From NCBI RefSeq assembly GCF_010093535.1, contig NW_022985166.1:1960156-2024155 (forward strand): a stretch of DNA of 64,000 nucleotides, in the 5' to 3' direction. Made by a program: the position numbers and the translations under genes. This document shows, piece by piece, positions 21,646 through 33,831 of the stretch. Within the stretch, counting starts at the first letter, position 1; every line of letters starts with the position of its first letter. This stretch comes from Lindgomyces ingoldianus. Its lineage: Eukaryota > Ascomycota > Dothideomycetes > Pleosporales > Lindgomycetaceae. The notes under the pieces are model-generated. The model did not search any database. It worked only from the letters and a program-made list of their open reading frames with translations, and had not been told where the DNA came from.

Positions 21646-22538
21646 ATGCGCGCATTCATCATCGTATCCGCCTTCTTCGCGGTCGCCTCAATTGCCGCTC
21701 CTAATGCAGAGCCTGATGCCGCTCCAGACGGCAGTCTGGTGACTCGGGCCGATCTCGCCTGCGAAAAAGCCGGAGTGCACTGCCCTAAGGGTCAGAAATG
21801 GGCACGTCTTCCATCTCTATTCATCCTAAGGCACTCTCTGTTATGACATTAGAACACCCACTGACCCCCTCTCGCAGTGCGCTGGGCCCAAGAAATGCAT
21901 CAGCTGCTCTCTGATTTGCCCCAAGGCAGATATCCTGGTGACGAGAGATGATCTGGCATGCGGCAAGGCGGGCGTCCATTGCCCTAAGGGACAGAAATGG
22001 GTACGCTTCCTTTCTCCTCCTTTGTATCTAGTATTCTTGTCTTCTTTCGCTGATTGAATGGTGGTTAGTGTGCCGGCCCAAAGAAATGTGTCAGCTGCTC
22101 TCTTGCCTGCCCTCGCACTGACGAGGCCGAAGACGCTGGTCTCGTAGCAAGGGCGGAAGACGCTGCTCAGGCTTGTGACAAAGCTGGAGTCCACTGCCCA
22201 AAGGGGCAGAAGTGGGTACGTCTTCTTACCATTGCCATCAGCTGTTCTAGTAAGCCAGGGCTTTGATGCTGATATCTGTGGTCAGTGCGCCGGTCCCAAG
22301 AAATGTATTAGCTGCTCTCTCATCTGCCCTAAAGAAGAGATTCTGGTAACACGAGCCGATCAAGCTTGCGATCAGGCTGGTGTTCACTGTCCTAAGGGCC
22401 AGAAATGGGTACGTTCCTGTTGCTCTCTTATACATGGGTGTATACAGTCTTTTAACGTGTTCCGAATAGTGCTCCGGTCCGAAGAAGTGTATTAGCTGTT
22501 CGCTCGCCTGTCCTAAATCTGAGGAGGTGGAGGAGTAA
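21646..22538 (+). CDS. Secreted protein of four six-cysteine modules, five exons
   Basis: Exons are 21646-21801, 21878-22000, 22069-22215, 22286-22408 and 22470-22538, giving 205 residues. Residues 1-18 are a signal peptide, followed by a short acidic Pro/Ala propeptide. Then come four near-identical modules with the spacing C-x5-C-x6-C-x5-C-x2-C-x3-C, for example CEKAGVHCPKGQKW then CAGPKKCISCSLIC. All four introns are phase 0 and interrupt each module at the same point, between the Trp of GQKW and the next Cys. They are 61-76 bp. Introns 2-4 begin GTACG; intron 1 begins GCACG, an apparent GC-AG intron. Each module is preceded by a basic site (LVTRADLAC, LVTRDDLAC, LVARAEDAA, LVTRADQAC), so cleavage into separate ~35-residue peptides is possible but unproven. 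I do not recognise the family. It could be a repeat effector or a defensin-like peptide precursor. The exon pattern implies repeated duplication of an exon-intron unit. Confidence 0.85.
21760..22511 (+). repeat. Four tandem module repeats with embedded introns
   Basis: The coding unit (123 bp; 147 bp in exon 3) plus its intron is repeated, giving genomic spacing of about 190-220 bp. Exon parts are highly similar, while introns share only their ends, so the duplications are not brand new. Module edges run from the first Cys of module 1 to the last Cys of module 4. Confidence 0.85.
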
Positions 22539-25394
22539 ATGTAATGTATGAGTGTAGGGGGGTTTGTTGTGGTCGGTATGATGGAGACGGAGGACGCTCC
22601 CTTCTTCATCGGGGACATAGGGATCTTCTCCTCGCTTGCATAGCAGAGTCGCTCGCTTGTATCTTTGCGCAATGCTTTATGTAATAAAAAAATCGTCGGT
22701 GGCGCGCCAGAATTATTTTTTTGAAGTAGCCAATCGCGTGACGAATTGAAGACTCGGGGATCGGCAACTAGGCGGACAAATGAGAAGAAGGGTGTTTAGG
22801 AAAGGTTAAGAGAAATTAAGAGAAGACTAAGAGGAATACTCTGCCTTGTAGGCAAGACATGACCCTAAGCACCATCAGTACCGTCATCCCTACCTGCACT
22901 CGAAATTACATTTTCCATCAGCGAAGCAGTCTAGAACGGTAGACCAACAAGTTCGGCAATGATCCGGAGCAAGCAAGAGAAAAGACGGCACTAGAGTCTC
23001 CCCGGTTGCCTAGAAAGAAGTTGAATTGCCGGGCAGAAATTTTCGGGGCGTATTGATGATGAGTTGAGGAAAGTGGAGACAACTTTGAACCTGAAGCTGC
23101 AGAATAAGCACGGACCAACGAAATTACGATCAGATCGGCTTGGGTGGCCTTCCCAGAGATCCATCAGCACCATCGCGAAATTTCCACGCTCATCATTTTA
23201 CTTCGTCAATACCCATCCCAAGAATTTAGGCTCGATCTCGGATGTTCATTCCGAAGTTGTGTCGCTCGAATAACTCGTTTCAGAACTCCCGAAGGCCTAC
23301 GAAGATTTTTCCATTAACATGTGTCCCTTGATGTCTTCTCGGGAATCGCCGTTAAAGAATCCGCCTCAATCTGATCCTTTATCAATGACACACCGCTAAT
23401 ATGTCCCGAGCACTTGGCTATGGTATTAGGGTCGGCCCATACCTTGCGTTGGCTGCTCCTCTTGCACCACTTTCACCAGTCCCCGCACGCACCTCTCCCC
23501 AATCCATCTCGCCCCGCATTAGCCAAGGCCCACTGAACTTCGCGATGGAGGGACTTTACAAGCAAGATCGACTGCTACGATGTGAGACATTGCGACCACG
23601 TAAGACCTGACCACGAGTTCGTCGCCTGTTCGCACATTTCCCCTCGCCCCGTCTCAGCCTGATACGTGTCCGTGCACCCGTACGATGGAATACGAAAATC
23701 TTGCCGACCAGTTTGGAAGTACCATTCGGACTGATTGCTTTTTGTTGACGTTATACTGCCACGTTATAGAGATTGCTGATATTACATGTGTCAACTAACT
23801 GCTTTTCCCTGCATCTCTGAATGGGTCATCGAGGACGTTCAGTGAGGCAATAAATCAGACCTTTGCTGCGCGGAGTTGATAGAGTGGGTGGCTGATTACA
23901 TAGTACTAACCTGTATGCGGGATCTCCGACGAAGGCTAGAGCTAGAATCCTTCTCCTCCACCCCCCTTCTCCATACTCCAGTTCTCGTCTCATCTCAATT
24001 CAGATCTCTTTACATATCAAGATTCCTCAATCTCTACCCAAACTTCTCTCCTCCATGTCTCCCTGTCCTATAAAACACGCCCTATCTTCAAGCGCTCGTG
24101 GTTTTTGCTAGGCTAGAAAATGCAAGTCGCCGCCAGCTGGGAAACTTGTGGGGAAACTGTCGCTGTGATGCAGCCACAATTGAAGTTGGTAAAAAGAGCC
24201 GTCGCCTCGGGTACTCGAAGGCGACGACATTAAGCAAGCCTTCTGGACCCTTGGGAACACTGCACTTCCGAAACATGATAATCGATCTTGGTGGGTTATT
24301 ATAGATTTTATCAGACGTGTAGGTTTGAAGTATTCATTCACCCTTGGCTCCATCGATGGAGCTTTCCATACTATCGAACGGCAGTAAAAACTAAGCACAC
24401 AATAAACTCGACAGCCAATATCCATACTTCATCCACTGCGAATTTTGTACCAATTCTCAGCTCTCATTGAAGAACTCCAAACATCCTTCTACGCTGTGCA
24501 ACCTTCCACAGCCCTATGGCAGGGATTCATTCTCTAGCGCAATCTACGTAGCGCCCAATCGCCATCCATCCTTACCGCCGACGATGCACAGCAACATATT
24601 AATTACTAAATCTAACAATAAGCCGCATACGCGCCGCACTACAGTAGACTACGCTTTACGCCCCAGGCGAGGCAAGGGTTCAGCCTGTCGCGGGAGACAG
24701 CCGGAAAGATGCGCTGGCGAGACCCTCAGGACTCCACTACGAAGACTTTGAGGCTCGAGGATGGTTGCACAACAGGGTCGCTACTTTGGAACTGGCGATG
24801 TGAATGTGTATGTCTGAGTAGAGCCGAGAGGGCCTCGATTGCACGACTTGGAAGCGATACTCCGAAGACCGGATTCGCAATCACCAATCGCTTGCACGAG
24901 AGATCTCTCCACGCAATAAAAACCACATAATATATTGCCGCACAGCAATTCCCATAGGCGCGGTCTCCTCGAATCTTGCCTAGGGAATCTTCTATCATAT
25001 CCGACAACCTGGGTTGCATAAATCATCGCGTCGCAGCCTGAACTTCTAACTCGCCGGGCCGACTACTCTCATACAACAAGTGTCCATGCGCGTCTATGCA
25101 AGCCATCTGAATCCCAGTACAGCACGATATTGTCTCGATGGATTAGAGTTTGCATCGCCCACTCTGCGTCAATCTGCGGGTCAGATTTGTTATATGAGAT
25201 TTATTTGGGCACAGTGGCGATCTTCCACATTTTGGCAAGGTCTCCCTGCTCTTTTCGAGCGGCGCAGTTAGTCGTTTCCTTTTATAAAGAAGACACGAGC
25301 CACCTATTCAAAAGGAGTCTAAGGTGTTGATGCTTAAGAAGAGAAGGATCAACCGTTCTTCAAAGTGACCATTGTGAGAATTCGAGCAGACGTC
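22539..25394. other. Long gene-free stretch
   Basis: Nearly 2.9 kb without a supported gene. Frames at 23401-23610, 24088-24470 and 24726-25030 lack domains or clear starts. No repeat or transposon remnant recognised. Confidence 0.45.
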
Positions 25395-27364
25395 ATGACC
25401 GAACCTACTAGCCCACCTACAATTGACATACAAACTCTCACCGCACCCTCTCAGAATGGATCTCAGGATTCGGGCTCTCGCCCAACTTCTCTAGCTACCT
25501 CAGCAACCCCAATCACCCTTTCAAACACTGCCTCACCGTCAACATCAAATACACTTCAGACACCCCAAGAAGAAATCCGACCATCCACCACCGATTCGAC
25601 AGACACTTCGTCTACAGAGGATCAACCTTCGCGCCTTCCAACGACGACACTACTATCATTCATCTCCCTAACCTTATCAATTTTCCTCGTAGCTCTCGAC
25701 ACCGTCCTCATCCCCACAGCACTCCCAACTATCTCCCTCTCTTTCCACATATCGGACTCTCTCTACGCATGGATCGGCTCCGCATATCTACTTGCCAATG
25801 CGGCATCCGTCCCCTTCTGGGGAAAGCTGTCCGATATCTTCGGACGGAAGCCTATTGTCCTGATTGCAAACAGCATTTTTTTAGGAGGAAGTCTGATCTG
25901 TGCTATGAGTATTAGTGGGCCGATGTTGGTCGGAGGACGTGTGGTGCAGGGTCTGGGTGGTGGAGGCGTAGTTGTCTTGGTTCATATTTGTGTTGCGAAT
26001 TTGTTTAGCATGAGGTATGTTTAGATCTTCTTTAGATGGTGGATGTTTGGTTATAGATTGGATGCTAATACGAGTGCAGGGATCGAGGCTTTTACCTCGG
26101 AATCGTTGGCGCGGCGTGGGCAGTGGCATCAGCTCTTGGGCCTGTCCTCGGTGGTATATTCGCGCAGAAGTTGAATTGGCGGTGGTGCTTTTATGTGAAC
26201 AGTAAGCCCTCCGTACCCACTGAACTCCTTTGCACTGGTTCCCCCAACTAATTCCTCCCAGTCCCCATTGTCTCCCTATCTACCCTCCTACTCTACTTTA
26301 CTCTCCACCTCCCCTCCCCCCGCGCACCTCTTCTCTCTGGTCTCCTATCCATCGACTGGCCCGGCAGCTTCGCCATCACAACCGCCACTATCCTCCTCCT
26401 CATCGGCCTTCAACTAGGCGGTCAATCCCCCTCCTGGACCACCCCCACCATCCTCCTCCTCCTAATATTTGGCCTCCTAACCTACGTTCTTTTCTTCTTT
26501 ACTCAATACCTCGCTGAGAAGAAAACATGGGCTGCAGTCGCACCGATTATGCCCCTTCGAATCTTCCGCGATACGAGTAATTTGGCCGCACTGGGTGTGT
26601 GTGCTTGTGATGCGCTAGTGTTTAACTCCGTTGCCTACTTCCTCCCTCTCTACTTCCAAATCGTGCTCGCAGCTTCCCCAGCAAAAGCTGGGCTCTGGAT
26701 GCTCGCCGCCGCCATCCCTCTTGCCATCGTCTCGCTATCCGCCGGCATCGTCATCGAGCGCACAGGCCGGTATCTCGAAGTCCTGCGTGCGGGCCTCGCG
26801 CTCATGACCGTAGGCGTTGGCCTGCTAATCTCGTTTGCTAGCACAAGGGATATGGCCAAGATATTGGGGTTTTTGGTTGTTATTGGAATAGGCTTCGGTC
26901 CCAATTTCCATGCCCCCCTCATCGCCCTCCAAACCCGCATCCAGGAATCCGACATCGCAGCCGGCACGGCCGCATTTGGCTTCGTGCGCATGGTTTCCGG
27001 TGCAATAGGCGTTGTGGTCGGACAAGTTGTTTTCCAGGCGTTGATGCGTACCCACCTTCCCTCCTTCCTCGACGTAGGTATTCCGCGAGCTTTCGCGGAG
27101 AGGCTGGCGGGTGGGGACGCCATTTCAGAGGCGGTGGCTGTTGCGAAGTTGCCGGGGGTACAGAGGGAGGTTGTGAGACAAGGGATGACGATGGCGCTAA
27201 GGGGGACTTGGGTGGTTTATACTGTTGTGAGTGCCGTCGGGTTGGCAGTTAGTTGGGGGATTAAGAGGGAGGTTTTGAGCAAGAAGATGCCTGAGACTAA
27301 GGGGAAGGAGAGGGTGAGGAGGGGGGATGAGGAGGTAGCGAGGGAGGTGATGGAGGAGAAATGA
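25395..27364 (+). CDS. MFS transporter, DHA2 type (14-helix efflux pump)
   Basis: Exons are 25395-26014, 26080-26201 and 26262-27364, giving 614 residues. Intron 1 begins GTATGT and ends GTGCAG; intron 2 begins GTAAGC and ends CCCAG, and both joins restore the frame. After an ~85-residue Ser/Thr/Pro tail, the first helix holds FLVALDTVLIPTALPTIS, the DHA2 motif D1-like segment. WGKLSDIFGRKP is motif A. RVVQGLGGGG is motif B. GAAWAVASALGPVLGGIFAQ is motif C, which spans the region after intron 1, followed by LNWRWCFYVN. Family members export toxins, drugs or amino acids at the plasma or vacuolar membrane. Because the first frame is open 30 bases further upstream only through a GTG, the ATG at 25395 is the start. 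The substrate is unknown and no partner gene cluster was seen. Confidence 0.92.
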
Positions 27365-27937
27365 GAAGGTGGAAGGGAAATGGAGGGTGGTTATCCTTCT
27401 TTAGCATTAGCATTTGCATTTTTGGGATAGGGAAAGGGCGGGTATGATTTATGGGTTTATGAATCGCTGACTTGCTCGGCACCAAATTTAAAGTGGCAAT
27501 GTAAGTATGGCGGGGAAAAAAGTTCAGTATCAAGAGATATCTCCAGGACTTCATTCGACCGATGAAATTACATAGTTATTCTGCAATTTTGGGGGGTTCG
27601 CAGTACTACTCCAGCGCCCTAGGCACAAGATTTCGCAATGGGATCACGAGTCTGCTCTTAGGCTCCACGGAGAGAAAGTATTCTACAAATCACCCAATGC
27701 GACTGAGGAAGTTGTATCTAAAGTTAGCTAAATGAAGCAAATTAAATAGTACTCGAAGGAGACTTGATAAGAAAATATGGATCATACATTATCGACATAC
27801 ATTATCGACATACACAGTGGCCGATATTTTACATAATCCCAACTAAAGAAAAGCCTCCAAAAACAAATACAGTAAGCCCTACGCCTTCAATACAAGTCCG
27901 ACTCTAAAAGTACATACACAAAGCCACACATAGCCAA
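27365..27937. other. Intergenic between convergent genes
   Basis: This holds the 3' flanks of the DHA2 gene (+) and the repeat protein gene (-), with one small tandem repeat at 27784. Confidence 0.5.
27784..27815. repeat. 13-bp tandem repeat, about 2.4 copies
   Basis: The unit CATACATTATCGA is repeated twice and then partly a third time, in a 3' flank. Confidence 0.7.
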
Positions 27938-29261
27938 TCATGTCCTCGTCATAGGCGGTGACTTCGGTGGTGTATCTAACACCACGCTCGTGCGCGGAGA
28001 ACTCACAGGACTCGCATCATACTCATACCAGACGCCCTTAATCCTTCTATTCAGTTTCCTTGGCGGTGGAGAAATCCGGTTTCCAGACGAACTAAATGCT
28101 GCCGAACTCGATGTATCCGATACAGCTCCACTAATACTACGCCCGTTACTACCATGCCCGCCACCTACTTCACCAAGATTACCAAGCTGACTGACAGTCT
28201 CTCCCACCTTCCCAACCGTCCCGCCCAAATCCTCAATCGTCTTCATCATCGCATTACACGTATCCGCAAGTTTACCCTGACCCTCCGCCAGCGCTTGAAT
28301 CTGCTGCGCATTCGTCTGCAAGACGTCTTTCACCTGCTCCTGGTTTTGGAACGAGGAGTTCGACAGTGCAATGTAATGCGACGCATTCTGATCCGTCAGC
28401 GCCTGCAGCTTGAACTGGCCGTCGGCTAACGCTTTTATCTGGGTAGAGTTTGATTCGTTGATTTCCTGCATGCGTTGGAGGCCCTCAGATTGTGCGACAC
28501 TGAGAGCTTTGATTTGGGAGGAGTTAGATGATATCATTGCGGTCATTTTCTCGAGGGTGTCTGAAAGCTTGGAGAGGTCAAAACCCGGGGACCCCTGCTG
28601 CTGGTGCTGGCACTGATGCTGCTCCTGCTGGTGCTCTTCTACTCCGTTGATGGATATCGAGGGCTTTTTCTGTGGGGCGGGGCTCGTAGTAGTGCTGACA
28701 GGATTTCCACGATAGTCCTGCAATGGGATAACCCCCATTGTGCCGTCGGAGGGCGTGTAGAACCATTTATTTCGGAGATTGTAGAATTTGGGGTTATCCT
28801 GGATTTGCTCTTGCATGTCGTCGCCTTTCAGGACGAAGAGTTGTGCGCCCTCGCGCGTCGACTCTGGGTATTCTTGTTTTACGAGATCCCACCATTGGGA
28901 TGCAATGGAGGCAGAGGAGAAGGTAAGGATGAATGGTGGAGATTGCGCGTAATCGGACTATAGTTTGATTCCATTCATTCAGCCTCGTTCACTCATTCCT
29001 TTGCAAACGCGTATATGCACACACCTTCTGGGCATAAGCATAGAACAAATTGTCGCTGCAGGTAGCGTCATTCTTCCCTTGTGTCTGCTGCGGCGTATTC
29101 GGCACTGACCGCGGGCTCTCGCTTGCCATGATCAAGCCGGCTGCGAGCGAGATACTGGGTTTTTTTCGCGGACGCTCCTTTTCCGGGACGTGTGGCGACG
29201 GCGTTGACGCGTCGGCGAGTAGGAGGTGGGAGAAATCGGGCATGCTTTTCGGGCGTGCCAT
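27938..29261 (-). CDS. Unknown fungal protein with QIKAL repeats, two exons
   Basis: Exons are complement 29025-29261 and 27938-28957, giving 418 residues. The intron (28958-29024) begins GTGTGTGC and ends CTATAG and joins AYAQK to SDYAQSPPF in frame. The frame is open four codons upstream only through a GTG, so the ATG at 29261 is used. Residues about 75-165 form a compact conserved-looking region (FILTFSSASIASQWWDLVKQ, then LRNKWFYTPSDG). The middle (about 215-330) holds repeated units around SSQIKAL, STQIKALADGQ and AQQIQALAEGQ, predicted as an alpha-helical coiled coil. The Ser/Pro-rich C-terminus contains RRIKGVWYEYDASP. No signal peptide or membrane segment. Family not recognised; a cytoplasmic or nuclear scaffold is possible. 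Confidence 0.78.
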
Positions 29262-30539
29262 TTCGTGAGACACGTTGGATAGATTTCAACGAACGAGTGT
29301 CAATGAATTAGAGACGATTCGAGGATGTGGAGGCTCTGGGGAGTAGTAGTCTTGAAATAGCAGCTGCACGTTTGGGGTTAATGATGACTACCCCCTAGTC
29401 GATGACCTCACACCCGACCGAAAGGACTGGGGTCAATCGCCGCCATAGAGCTGGAATTGGGAGGCAAAGAAATTGCAATTATGGGGAAAGGGGTCATATG
29501 GGTACGCAGTTTGTGATTTGGCATTGTAGGACGAGTGCGAGGATAACTCTTCAAGACCCAATTGAATGATTAGTGCGAACGGCATGTCAGACCGTGCTTG
29601 TTTCACTAGCTAGTGTTGCCGATGGCGTGCTGAGATGGTGTTTGGTTTCAAGGTATAGGGATTTGAAGCGCACTGCGGAAGGCTGATAGCCTGTGATTGG
29701 GAATCAAGACGGAGTTCTGATGTGAGGGTCGTGTTTGGGTTGGGGGGCATGGAGGGTGAAGGGGTCGCGAGGGATGACGTCAGTGCACGTGCTTCCGTTC
29801 CTATTTCGTGTTATTCGCGTGAAAAGTGCTGCAACTGCACACGTCGCTGCCCATTTGTCAATTGTCCTCCATCCACCCTAGCTACTACATCTCATCGCCT
29901 AATTCTAGAACGTCACCAAAAGATCATTCAGGATAGAAATTTGCATCCTGTTGACCTCTCCTCTATTCCAGCAAGAGGACTAATAAACAGACTCCACACC
30001 GGTTATTTTTGACGTTAAGTGAGAGGAGATGGTACATCCGTTAGCCAAGCAATTGTCGAAAATCTGCCACCATTGATGTAGATGAAGCAAGACAAGCATG
30101 ACACGCCAGCCTGGTTACTTGCCAACCAATCCAGAACACATCTGACGACACGTCTAGACCGAACGCGCACGAGAACGCAACTGAAGAAACCGAGCTCATC
30201 CATGTTTACCTCAGAAACCGCCCCCAGAACAAACTTAGTCCCCAGCGTGTTCCATCCGTAACCAGCTAATCCCCGTACCCCATCGCTTAATTTGGCAGCC
30301 ATAGTGACGATTGTTACAGGTGCTCCGAGATAGCGTGCACCTGAGGTTCGTCGAAATTTTAGACCAAATAATTCCGTTACAGCGTACTTTCGAATAGGGA
30401 AAGTCTGGAAAGAGGAAAAAGCGATGGGGAGGGTCGTGTAAAGTATGTCGTATGGTATATCGTATGCTGTATGTCTTCGTATGCCAGGGCCAGAGATCCA
30501 AATTGCAGCAGGAAGCCTCTCCCTCCTTCTTCCCCAGTC
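29262..30539. other. Intergenic, no gene recognised
   Basis: This is the upstream region of the repeat protein gene and the 3' flank of the gene ending at 30540. Small frames only. Confidence 0.45.
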
Positions 30540-31441
30540 TCAACTAGCAACAGGAAGCACCCCAACCTTGACGTCAAAGTGCTCCATTTGGTCGAACCCA
30601 AACTGCTCTAACCAGCTCTCCGGTACCCCTCTGCCATCCCCTCTCATCCACTCTGGGCCGAACTCCGGCTTGAACAGGATGTGCAAAAATGGGTCCGTAC
30701 CATCCTTCGGCTTTCTATGAATCCTCACTGCAGCCAACTGTCCCTCCCTCAGCACCTTCCGCCACATTCTATTCATAACCGAGCACTTCCGATTCTCCAA
30801 GACTTGGCGTCCGAACAACCGATACAAATCCTTCGCCTCACCATCCACCTCTGGGACGTAGCTCACCCGCATGTACCTTCCAAACCCAGCCTCGATGCGG
30901 TGCGAATTTGCCCACATATCCAGCAGCGGCCGGATATTAATCCCCTTCTCAACTTTCTCTGCTTCTTGCACCACGTCCCCGACTGCGATCGTCACATTGC
31001 CGACACGGTCTTCGGGGAGACCAAGACTGGCGTGGTAGAATGTGTCCAGGTATTCTTGCGTGTTGGTCAAGTCGAGTCCGACTTCTTGGCTAAGGAGGTA
31101 GATAGGGCGGTATTCGTGGCGGATTTGGGAGCAGACTTGGGTTAGGCCGACCCAAGAACGGCTGCTAGGACGAGGCTTTTGGCGACGACGAAGAGTGGCG
31201 CGACGGGGGAGGTGGACCAGGAGGGCTTGGCGACGGTGCAGAGTTGTGTAGTGATAGATGCGGTTGCGAATTTCTGCTCAGCGTCAGTCTCGAGTCGCAC
31301 ATCATGAACCCGCTTCATCACCCCCAAAGCAAGAACAAAAATAGCAACAGTAACAGCTCAAAGGTCTTGCAACATACCTCCTGGAAGATCGAGAAACCGA
31401 AACGGCTTATTCGGTGGTGGAACCAAGGTTGTCGGGCTCAT
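30540..31441 (-). CDS. Unknown fungal protein of the LPGEIRNRIY type, two exons
   Basis: Exons are complement 31378-31441 and 30540-31273, giving 265 residues. The intron (31274-31377) begins GTATGTTG and ends GAGCAG. Joining it restores FRFLDLPGEIRNRIYHY, the opening motif of a very large family of uncharacterised Pezizomycotina proteins sometimes called F-box-like. The next marker, LTQVCSQIRHEYRPIYL, also fits that family. The rest (residues about 90-265) contains a helical middle and a C-terminal segment with FKPEFGPEWM and no catalytic motif. No signal peptide or membrane helix. The role is unknown; adaptor function for ubiquitin ligases is speculative. Start and splice are well supported by the family motif crossing the intron. 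Confidence 0.82.
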
Positions 31442-33061
31442 AGGTAGGGTAATTCTCCGTTTCTTGCCGGCTCTGGCATTGTCGATATCGCTTTCGCCTA
31501 GGTTGCACTGCTTCGTCACAATTGCAGCTGGTGTGGGTGATCTGGCGGAACAGCCGCGTTTCTGGGACGGACTGTTGGCTGCTGTTAACTTAAAGCTCTT
31601 AAATCGCAGAAACCTCGACCTGATAATCCTGAGGTCGGCGGCGACGACGAGTTACCGAGCACATCAGCCTCACCACCATCTCCATACCCTCAGTGCTGGA
31701 TTGTTGGTGCTGTACTTACGCCATCCTCACACTGTTCAATCCCTATCTTCAAGATCTAAAATCGCAGAGTATGCAAAGTGGATGCATCGGTAGAGGGGAG
31801 AAGAGAAGTTGCAGACGGGAAAGATAAGGTGTACATAGAGCCACGCGTGAAAGTGAAGGTGGCCATGGATTTTCACTCCAGGGGGCCATTTTGCGGTGAG
31901 CTGGATTGCGGGCAGGCTGTTAGCTCACGTGATTCATGTAGGAAAGGGAGCAGTCGGGATTGGAGTGACGGTGGCGGAGGACGGCTGGAGGGAGATGCGG
32001 GAGCGGGTTTTAGAGGAGCAAGGGATATGTTTGGTGTAGGGATGGAGTTATAGGCTTACTTGCTGCAGATCGATCGTTTCGAAGCGGCCGCATGTTCACC
32101 GCCGCTCTAATCCTCAGACATCTGTCAGATCTATCAGTTTTCTGTATTTCGCCGTAGATCTCTAGATAAATCTGAAATCCCAACATTAAAGTAAGTAATA
32201 ATTCCTAAAAACACACAGGATTTAAATACCTTCAGAGCTAGGAATCCAACCTTGTGAATATCCCCCATGCATCCCCTCTACCCTTCACCAGCTTCAAAAA
32301 TAGAGATAGAGACAAATATAAACCCACAACAAGCTAATAACTACTCCCTAAAAGCGTATCTCTAGGATTTCCTTCCTTTTCATAGTTCACCCTTCCCTCT
32401 CCACTTTTCTACTTAACATGCCTCGCCAAGATCAAGAAAAGATCTCACTCCGCCACCTTCATTCCATCCATTACCAACATACCACCCTTCATGGATATCC
32501 CCTTCTTCCTGTATAACAGCATTGGCACCATCCCATGTATACTTCGCGCCTTCGAACGATGAAATGCTTCTGGGTAGGAAAGGATAGACATGTGAATTTG
32601 TAACCGATGACGATAGTTTTAAGTTTTTTTATAAGAGGGATGGGGAGTTGGCAGAGAGACCCAAAATTGGCACGTATTTTTTTCTTAAGTTTATAAAGTG
32701 TTCGGAGTTGGTGGAGTGGCGTGGATTGGGTGTAGCCTTCAACCAATCCATTCTTTAGTATTCGACTATTATTGAACGAGAACGCAGTCGTTCTTGCAAG
32801 ACCGATTGTGAAAATGATAGACGTAGTGAATCTCGATACCTAACCATCCGCTGCTAGGATTAGCAAGTTGCAAAAATCAACAAACCTGGGCAGGCACGAG
32901 AAATCGCAGGGCCAGGGCTCAGTGCTACCTACACTCCCAAACCAATGCATATGTAGTAAGTACATGTATACATGCACCGCAAGAAACCTGTCTACTTACT
33001 TGCTTGCTTAACGAAACTGTCTACCTTCCCCAAACCTTCTTCCTTCCGCAATACTAGAAGC
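31442..33061. other. Intergenic, no gene recognised
   Basis: About 1.6 kb with only small unsupported frames (31464-31793 and 31778-32053 among them). No repeats seen. Confidence 0.45.
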
Positions 33062-33831
33062 TCATGAAAGTCCACCACCCTCAAACCTCCCAATCCTACT
33101 TCGAATGATATTTCCACCTCCATACCCACTTTCTTCCCTCTCCACTCTTCCTCGCATCCTTTTCCTATACACCCCATCCTCCACCTCAAATCCTTCCCTA
33201 CGACGCCTCCGCCGCGCTTGAAAAAGATGGTAGCTAACATAAAGGCCTCTAGAAGAAACAGCAAGGAGCAAGATGAAAGCGATTGTTATCACGGTGGTGT
33301 GCTTTTGGTACACGGATGGTGCAGGAGATGTAGTGGCGGCGGCAACGCTCCACCCGGCCACAGTACGTGTTTGGTAGGCTTGTGTGGCAAGAGGGGGTGG
33401 GAGAGGAGTGCTGGGGGGAGTGGAGGTGGAGTATGTGTCGGCGATTGAAGAACCGGTGTAGATGTAAATGAGAGGGGAGTTTGGGGATATGGAAGATACG
33501 GAATATATGGAGGACACGGCCCTCACGGCTATAGATTCGTTTCTGGGTGGTGGAGGGTTAGAATGTTAGGGATGCTGGGGTTGAGCGGGCGTCTTGGACG
33601 AGCACGGCGGTGACCATGTCAAGTGCGGAAACAATTAACATAACTCACAATCTCAACGCGTCACCACCCACACAACATATATTTCTCCCACCTTTGGATA
33701 GTATAACCGTAATGGGGCAATGGCATAGCTGTTCCATTGCAAGTCGTAGTGCAGTTGAAGTCAGGAAACCGCTTATTCAGAACCCAACAGGAGCCGAAGG
33801 GAAGGAAAAGACAGCTCGGTTGTTGGCCCAT
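33062..33831 (-). CDS. Putative single-pass membrane protein with Ser/Thr-rich ectodomain
   Basis: A model of two exons, complement 33692-33831 and 33062-33542, gives 206 residues. The join (GTGGGA donor, CACCCAG acceptor) keeps frame between GYTIQ and NESIAV. The N-terminal exon has a short Cys-rich segment (GSCWVLNKRFPDFNCTTTC). The second exon has a Ser/Thr/Pro stem, a hydrophobic helix (TVITIAFILLLAVSSRGLYV) and a stop-transfer run of six arginines, then a basic tail. This is the layout of type I fungal cell-surface proteins. The donor is weak, and a signal-peptide exon further upstream may be missing from this model, so the 5' end is uncertain. The second exon is the better supported part. 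Confidence 0.5.

Noticed and set aside
32992..33264. 90-codon minus-strand frame with a hydrophobic start
   Set aside because: It lies in another frame over the membrane protein exon at 33062-33542 and is its shadow.
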